From: Bolinopsis microptera
Taxonomy: Eukaryota; Ctenophora; Tentaculata; Lobata; Bolinopsidae
DNA: 64,000 nucleotides
Assembly (NCBI RefSeq): GCF_026151205.1
Contig: NC_087078.1
Location: forward strand, 16,013,118 to 16,077,117
Direction of reading: 5' to 3'
The notes under the pieces were generated by a model that did no database searches, was not told the DNA's origin, and worked only from the letters and a program-made list of their open reading frames with translations. Below are positions 59,201-64,000 of the stretch, piece by piece (positions within the stretch are counted from its first letter, which is position 1; the number at the start of each line of letters is the position of its first letter). Made by a program: the position numbers and the translations under genes.

Positions 59201-61279
59201 AATGACGTTTTCCTATGCTCAAAGGGAAACACGACTTTTGTGAGCCTTGATATTGTGTGCGACGGTGTTGAATCCTGCGGGGCGAGTCTTGAGAACCAAA
59301 TCTGCAGAATTTCCAGAGACTTTCCTAACATCAGAAGGATTCCATTAGTTAGTGACAAAGTTGCAGAATTGTGTGCTGAAACGGACTCGAAAGAATGTGA
59401 GCAGAAGGATTTCATAGGACCAGCAGGCCCAACCTTTGGAGTTTCTAAAACTCTTAATGTTCCGAAGACTAAGGTCGACTGCAATGGCTTGTTTGGAGAG
59501 TTATATGTCTACCTCAGCTGCATGAACCTCTGTATAAACTCCACTTGCCCACTATCAGAAACTCCTGTGAAGTACGATGAGTGCCCCGGTCAGTACCCTG
59601 ATCGCGTGTACTCTTTAGCAAACAACAAAGATCTCACCTTCGTCACCAAATCTGATACACAAAATTATCAGAGCAACAAATTTCAGTGCAACAACTCACG
59701 TTGCGTGGATTACAGCCAGGTTTGTGATCTCACAAATGACTGTGGTGACATGTCTGACGAAATAAATTGCAAGAATAATGTTCGCTGCCTTGATGATACA
59801 AATCATCTCATTTCCCTGGACCAGCAGTGTGATGGCATGTTCGATTGCTTCGACTTAAGTGATGAGTGCAATCTAAAATGTAAGAAGCAGATTCTCGAGA
59901 ACTGGTTTCTGAAAGCGATTTGTTGGATAATGGGTGTCCTTGCTACCATATTCAACTCTGTACTCATTGTTCAAACAGTTTCATCTTTCAGAGCAATAGA
60001 GACAGGAAACATGCTCCAAACCAAGGTTCTTGTGACTCTGATCGCCATAGGAGACTTGCTGAATGGTGTTTACTTAGTTGTTATGTCTGTTTACGATAGC
60101 TTTGTATTCGGACATGACTACTGCACATATCAAGTGCAATGGCTGTCAGGCACAGCATGTGCCCTGTTAGGGGTGATCAGCACTATGGGATCTCAGCTGT
60201 CGTTATTCGCCATGACAGTTCTCAGTCTTACCAGAGTCATTGGACTTACTTGCAGCTCTATGACCGCTCCTTCAGTCGTGAACAAGAAAATAAAAGTTAA
60301 AATCGTCGCATTGGTGACATCAATTTTGGCTTTGTCTGCAGCTGTAGCATTGGTTCCTCTAGCACCTTCCTTGGAAGATTACTTTGTGCAAGGCTTATAC
60401 TACGAGCCGGAAAACAAAGTATTCATTGGTTTTCCAAATAAAGAGAAGCATGTCAAAGTCCTGAGAGTCTACGAAAGTGATCCAGAATTACCCATGGACA
60501 TGAAGTGGAGTCTTATTCACGAGAAGGTAAAAGAAATGTTTACCAATGACTACAAAACACTCAGCTGGAAAACAATACATTTCTACGGAAATGACGGTGT
60601 GTGTTTGTTTAAATTCTTCGTTCGAAGTGACGATGCTCGAAGAAGCAGACAAACGCTTGACATCAAAACAGGGGTCCTCGATTACATTGATTTCCAGGGG
60701 AATCTTATGTTATGGATCATGCTGGTAATCAATATTGTCTGTTTCATGATAATGACCGTATCATACGTATTGATAACAATCCAGACATGGAAATCTTCGT
60801 CTGAATCAGGTCAAAACAAAAACGTTCACGCTGTTCGACAAAACAAGAAAGTTCAGCTCAGGATAACATTGATAATCGCGACTGACTTTCTCTGTTGGGT
60901 GCCTTTCATCATTGTCTGTACTCTCCATAACCTACAGCTGATTGATGCGACAAAATGGTACACATACTTTGCGATGATAGTGCTCCCGATAAACTCAGTG
61001 ATAAATCCCCTGCTTTATGACAACACAGTAACAGGGTTATTTGGAACGTTTTTCAAACGTTCAGGCTCTCTCCTTAACTCAACAGTAATTACATCTGTCC
61101 GTAGAGCATCTCTTACAGTCACTTCTCAGCAGCAGGGAGAAAGCATTCGTCTTGATGCTATTCAGCATTCAGCCCTTCGTTACAAAGTCAAACTGCATCC
61201 AGCTGATGAGATCCATCATAACCCTTCAACACCAATTGTTGCAATTCATCCAGACGATCCAGCAATGAGCAAAGTATGA
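53266..61279 (+). CDS. Ig-SRCR-LDLa seven-transmembrane receptor, nine exons
   Basis: A 1812-residue cell-surface receptor. Exons: 53266-53332, 53586-53897, 54289-54618, 54783-55094, 55261-55581, 56040-56354, 56788-57013, 57509-57651, 57867-61279; all phases match and the total is 5439 nt. Signal peptide 1-18, five Ig-like domains (about 23-552, one per exon), an SRCR domain (about 565-675), a hevein-like Cys motif (about 691-735), LDLa-type repeats through about 1345, then seven helices (about 1356-1730). The helices match relaxin-receptor/LGR and GRL101 types: GDLLNGVYL in helix 2, WLSGTACALLGV in helix 3, TDFLCWVPF in helix 6, NSVINPLLY in helix 7. The leucine-rich repeats usual in that family are absent. 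Likely couples a ligand or surface-recognition event to G proteins; the ligand is unknown. AATAAA lies at 61308. Confidence 0.88.
53586..56354 (+). CDS. Five single-exon Ig-like domains of the receptor
   Basis: Five exons of 312, 330, 312, 321 and 315 nt, all phase 1 at both ends, so each can be lost or duplicated without frame change. Each has the Ig pattern: a first Cys (as in VIRCEITG), a Trp about 14 residues later (GVRW, GVQW, FLW, GVLW, LLW), an L-x-I strand, and a second Cys in HTFTC-like context, ending in IxIFNP or a variant. Several share the phrase ISAAKLVELR or DGTFD, pointing to tandem exon duplication. They match no specific Ig family that I can name. Confidence 0.85.
56788..57651 (+). 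CDS. SRCR domain split over two exons
   Basis: Exon 7 (56788-57013) gives the first half with GTVCGDFNFDMSDEFCMKFG, which matches the usual GTVCDD...A..VCRQLGY pattern. Exon 8 (57509-57651) gives the second half, with FCKELSSDLQTCSH and WLQC for the last cysteines. The intron between them starts with a minisatellite that repeats the end of exon 7 together with the splice donor. Confidence 0.85.
57014..57350 (+). repeat. Minisatellite built from a 5' splice site
   Basis: About fifteen direct copies of a 22-bp unit, TAATATGCTACTCAACAGTAAG and close variants. The unit equals the last bases of exon 7 plus its donor (CAACA|GTAAGT), so the intron begins with a row of intact-looking donors. Unit lengths vary slightly near 57108 and 57320. 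Confidence 0.95.
57867..61279 (+). CDS. Receptor exon 9: LDLa region and seven helices
   Basis: One large exon of 3413 nt. It opens with a Cys-rich segment (GKCGPDYPLRDGS, then ECDPSGEDPCCNQDDQSCG) that resembles hevein-type chitin-binding spacing. LDLa-like repeats with C-D-G-x2-D-C-x-D-x-S-D-E signatures follow, best seen at CDGVNDCDDGSDE, CDLTNDCGDMSDE and CDGMFDCFDLSDE; at least three others are degenerate (ICNGNPGCEDGADE, TMDGIEDCINGYDE, VCDGVESCGASLE). The helices follow at about 1356. The second extracellular loop is unusually long, about 110 residues. The helix 3 end reads SLTRVIGL, without the usual acidic residue before Arg. The tail of about 85 residues is Ser/His rich. Confidence 0.88.
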
Positions 61280-61307
61280 TATTAACCAAACGAAATACAG
61301 CTGAATT

Positions 61308-61329
61308 AATAAAACAAATGTTTAATAAA
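61308..61329 (+). promoter_or_regulatory. Polyadenylation signals of the receptor gene
   Basis: Two AATAAA hexamers (61308-61313 and 61324-61329), 30-50 bases after the stop codon. Confidence 0.75.
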
Positions 61330-61549
61330 ACAAATATTTATTTTTACGGCACAATCAAACAATATCAATAATAAATAAATCAGGGGAGGTTTGAAGAGGT
61401 TTCAAGTGCCGAAGGCCACTGCTTATCTTTAGGATTTGAGAGTGACCTGTGCTTGAAACCCCCTCAACCATCCACTACGTCAATACAAATATCACAGTGC
61501 TGGCAAGCACGACCGTTGCATTTATTGTGGGTATACTATGTTCCCCATT

Positions 61550-61606
61550 TACTATTATACCCCCTTTACTATTATACCCCCTTTACTATTATACCCCCTT
61601 TGGTAC
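61550..61606. repeat. 17-bp tandem repeat
   Basis: Three to four copies of ACTATTATACCCCCTTT. Confidence 0.92.
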
Positions 61607-61621
61607 ACGTTACAAGCCTCT

Positions 61622-61690
61622 TTTGTGCACGCGAAGCGTGCACTCCGGCCGGAGGCGGCGGCCGAAGGCCGCCGCCTCCGGCAGGAGTTT
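61622..61690. repeat. Cluster of GC-rich perfect hairpins
   Basis: Two adjacent palindromes: GTGCACGC-GAA-GCGTGCAC and GGAGGCGGCGGCC-GAA-GGCCGCCGCCTCC, both with a GAA loop. They sit in AT-rich DNA and look like a small transposable palindrome or element terminus. Confidence 0.75.
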
Positions 61691-63070
61691 TCCAGGCATT
61701 AAGACTCATCGGAAGTCGTTAAGCAGAATTATTTTTAGTTCAAAACATTCTAATTTGATGTCAAAGATGACAGGAATAAAAAATAGTTATGTTGAGATTT
61801 TTAAGAAATTTGCATAAAATACTCGCCAGCACTGTTATACGAAATTCGGTAAAAAACCCAAAATCGCCATATTCAGGTGCCTTAAAAACCATGTTAAAAT
61901 TGAGTTAGAGATCTGAAATTTTTCAGGGCGTCTAGACGTTGATCAAATCGACTGCAAAAAAAAGTTTCAGGTTTCAGGAGTATCGGGAAATGGGTTTTCT
62001 AGAACCCCTGTTTTACGACAGATTGTCGTGATATATATATACATACATATTCAGGGATAGACGCTTTGCCAGTCAATTGTAGCCTGTATTTAATTGTCCA
62101 TAGATTCAAAAGTATAAAAGATAAAGCCATTTCCGACCACAGGTCTTGCGAATAATTGTTTACACTTTAGTTTACATTGTATAAAAAAATTATTTGACGT
62201 CATAAACACCCCTTGATGACGTCATCAAGTTAACCGTTTTTAAAACTTGATTTTTGACAAAGTAATAACTTTTAAAATTAATTTTAAACCATTAAGGAGT
62301 AATTTTATTCAAAATCTGAGGAGATTTTCATCTTAGATAATTGTTCAAGCATTCTGAAAATCTACCGGAAAGTTTTTCTAGCTTGCTCCTTCATAAAGAT
62401 ATTCGTCATTGAAGTTTGTGCTTTTTTGAAGAATTATTTTATAAAAACGTCAATTTTGCGATTTAGTATTCTCTGGTGTTGGGCCATGCCTTGAGTTGAG
62501 GAGCTCAGTTCTGCTTTCTATAGGTATAAATTGTGCATTAGGCTAGTTTTGAAGTTGAAAATCGAAAAGTTGCACACGTGGGGACACGCCCAAATTGATA
62601 GAAAATTGCTAAAATCACTGAAAATTGCTGTTTTCGTCATTTTCTGTCAACTTTAGAGTGCCATTGTGATTACAGTTCTTCTTGAAATACTTTAAAACTT
62701 TGCATGCTTATCAAGCTATATATAAAACAATTACATGAAAAAATTTACGGCGATTCAATATTGGATGCGCACGCAACGTCCGCTCAAAGTTTGCACGTGC
62801 GAAAGGTGAGAATTTTGCTCATTCGTGATTTCCAACAAATTCTGCTTTGCCACGACAGTTTAATGTCATTATATATGAATTTAATGCCAACTTGAATGAG
62901 TATTAGGTGGCATATTCAGTCAGTGATCGACCGATATGCTTACCTAAACACAAGGAAATGTTTTTAAAGGAAAATTTCGAAATCGTTGAAACTTCCTCCT
63001 TATTAATTAATGAAGATATCAGTTTATATTTCGACTTTATAAAGTACCCTGACATTATAATCAAAAAGAG
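61690..63070. other. Gene-free AT-rich sequence
   Basis: No gene or clear repeat recognised. Short frames are present but have no support. Confidence 0.5.
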
Positions 63071-63073
63071 ATG

Positions 63074-63582
63074 ATATTTTACCAAAACCCATATTCATGG
63101 GTAGAGTGGACCGCTGCCAGTGTCTCTCTTTCCCAAACAAAAGGAAATGATATTAATTTGATTGACCGTTCTCAAATGCAAAATGATACCGAGAATGAAA
63201 TCGGTCGCTCGCTTTTCCCATTCATTTACAATTGTAATAGATTAAGAAGATCTACCCAAAGGCAGCTGTACTCGGCAATAAAGATTCAATAAACTTCAGC
63301 TAATTCAATAAGCAATAACTACTACCCTTACCCCGAAATACTAGGTATCGATCCGAACGCAACCCAAAGAGATTTTTACAGCATCTGACTGATGTAATCA
63401 ATCGAAATTTATTACAATTCGTAAGCCGTGAATGAATGGAAAAAGCGAGCGACCGATTTCATTCTCGGTATCATTTTGCATTTGAGAACGGTCAATCAAA
63501 TTAATATCATTTCCTTTTGTTTGGGAAAGAGAGACACTGGCAGCGGTCCACTCTACCCATGAATATGGGTTTTGGTAAAATA
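63074..63582. mobile_element. Foldback element with arms of about 150 bp
   Basis: The left arm, from ATATTTTACCAAAACCCATA to the ATTCATTTA near 63230, is repeated as a near-perfect inverse complement from about 63430 to TATGGGTTTTGGTAAAATAT at 63582. The loop is about 200 bp. The 73-codon frame at 63071-63292 lies largely in the left arm and is probably incidental. No target duplication could be fixed with confidence. Confidence 0.88.
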
Positions 63583-64000
63583 TAATAATATAAAATTACT
63601 TATTGGTTTAGTTTGGTGACATAGGAGAGCCCAGTTGAGTTTTAGTTTAGGTTTAGGTTTTAAGTTATAGTTTAAAAGGTTAGCCATGTTTCATGGCAGA
63701 GAGAGATATCATGTGTGCAGAGCCGTACCGGATTTAGAATTTGAGATATAATATAAAGTAGTTACCATGTATTAGGGTCATCTCGATTTTGGAGGGATAG
63801 CAAGTGCTTTTTAAGGTTAGATTCAATAATACCTGACGAGGCTGACAAGTCTGAATTCTTGGAAGAACCCGGGATTATTATCCCATCTTCATTAGCATCA
63901 CAAATTTCGAATACATAGGGGCTGAGGTCATTCCAAATTTTCGTAGAGGTGTAAAAAAAAATCTGTTGGGAGATATCTAACCTCAGTAATGGGACAATCA
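63583..64000. other. Right edge, no gene seen
   Basis: Short GTTTAGTTTAGGTTTA-type low-complexity sequence around 63640-63680, otherwise nothing recognised. Confidence 0.5.

Noticed and set aside
63071-63292. Plus-strand 73-codon frame as a small gene
   Set aside because: It lies mostly in one arm of a foldback element and the inverse arm carries its complement; no independent support.
1-64000. tRNA, rRNA and viral genes
   Set aside because: I looked for tRNA-like TTCGAATC boxes with paired arms and for viral coding sequence and found none I could support; a covariance-model scan would be needed to exclude tRNAs fully.

Overview
This is a metazoan nuclear genome window: multi-exon genes with GT-AG introns, secreted and receptor-type animal domains (cadherin, C-type lectin, Ig, SRCR, LDLa, rhodopsin-type 7TM), a C2H2 zinc-finger gene, an LINE of the L2/CR1 type and many small inverted-repeat transposons. 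It looks like an aquatic, probably early-branching, animal (cnidarian or ctenophore would both fit), but nothing in the sequence fixes the phylum. All exon models below were built by hand from splice sites and reading-frame phase.

Region 2451-43039 is one very large gene on the minus strand, a protocadherin-like receptor. I could join 27 coding exons with every phase matching into a 1245-residue protein: signal peptide, nine cadherin repeats (the first five with good calcium motifs, the last four degenerate), one membrane span and a tail of about 230 residues. Its introns hold five genes on the opposite strand, each with an uninterrupted reading frame: three tandem secreted double-C-type-lectin paralogues (11608-12759, 15759-16916, 18908-19996), a C2H2 zinc-finger gene (27497-29188) and an SVOP/SV2-like major-facilitator transporter (36687-38981). 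The same introns also carry a 14-bp minisatellite split by a 1-kb inverted-repeat element, a mariner-like MITE, an 8-bp-TSD MITE, a TA-TSD MITE and a Helitron-like end.

Region 44.2-48.0 kb is a transposon-damaged interval: a foldback element, a 5'-truncated LINE with an open reverse-transcriptase frame, and fragments of an unrecognised minus-strand coding sequence interrupted by a small terminal-inverted-repeat element that itself contains degenerate telomere-like CCCTAA repeats. 48.0-53.2 kb has no gene I can support.

Region 53266-61279 is a nine-exon plus-strand gene for a 1812-residue receptor with an unusual architecture: signal peptide, five single-exon Ig-like domains, an SRCR domain split over two exons, a hevein-like cysteine motif, several LDLa repeats and a relaxin-receptor/GRL101-type seven-helix domain without leucine-rich repeats. 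One of its introns starts with a minisatellite made of repeated copies of its own 5' splice site. From 61.3 kb to the end there is only repeat-rich non-coding DNA, including a foldback element with arms of about 150 bp.

Together the genes are cell-surface and secreted recognition molecules plus a transporter and a transcription factor; no operon or pathway relation is evident beyond the nesting. The start codons of several genes lie a few bases after a plausible 3' splice site, which raises the possibility of 5'-UTR introns or spliced-leader trans-splicing.
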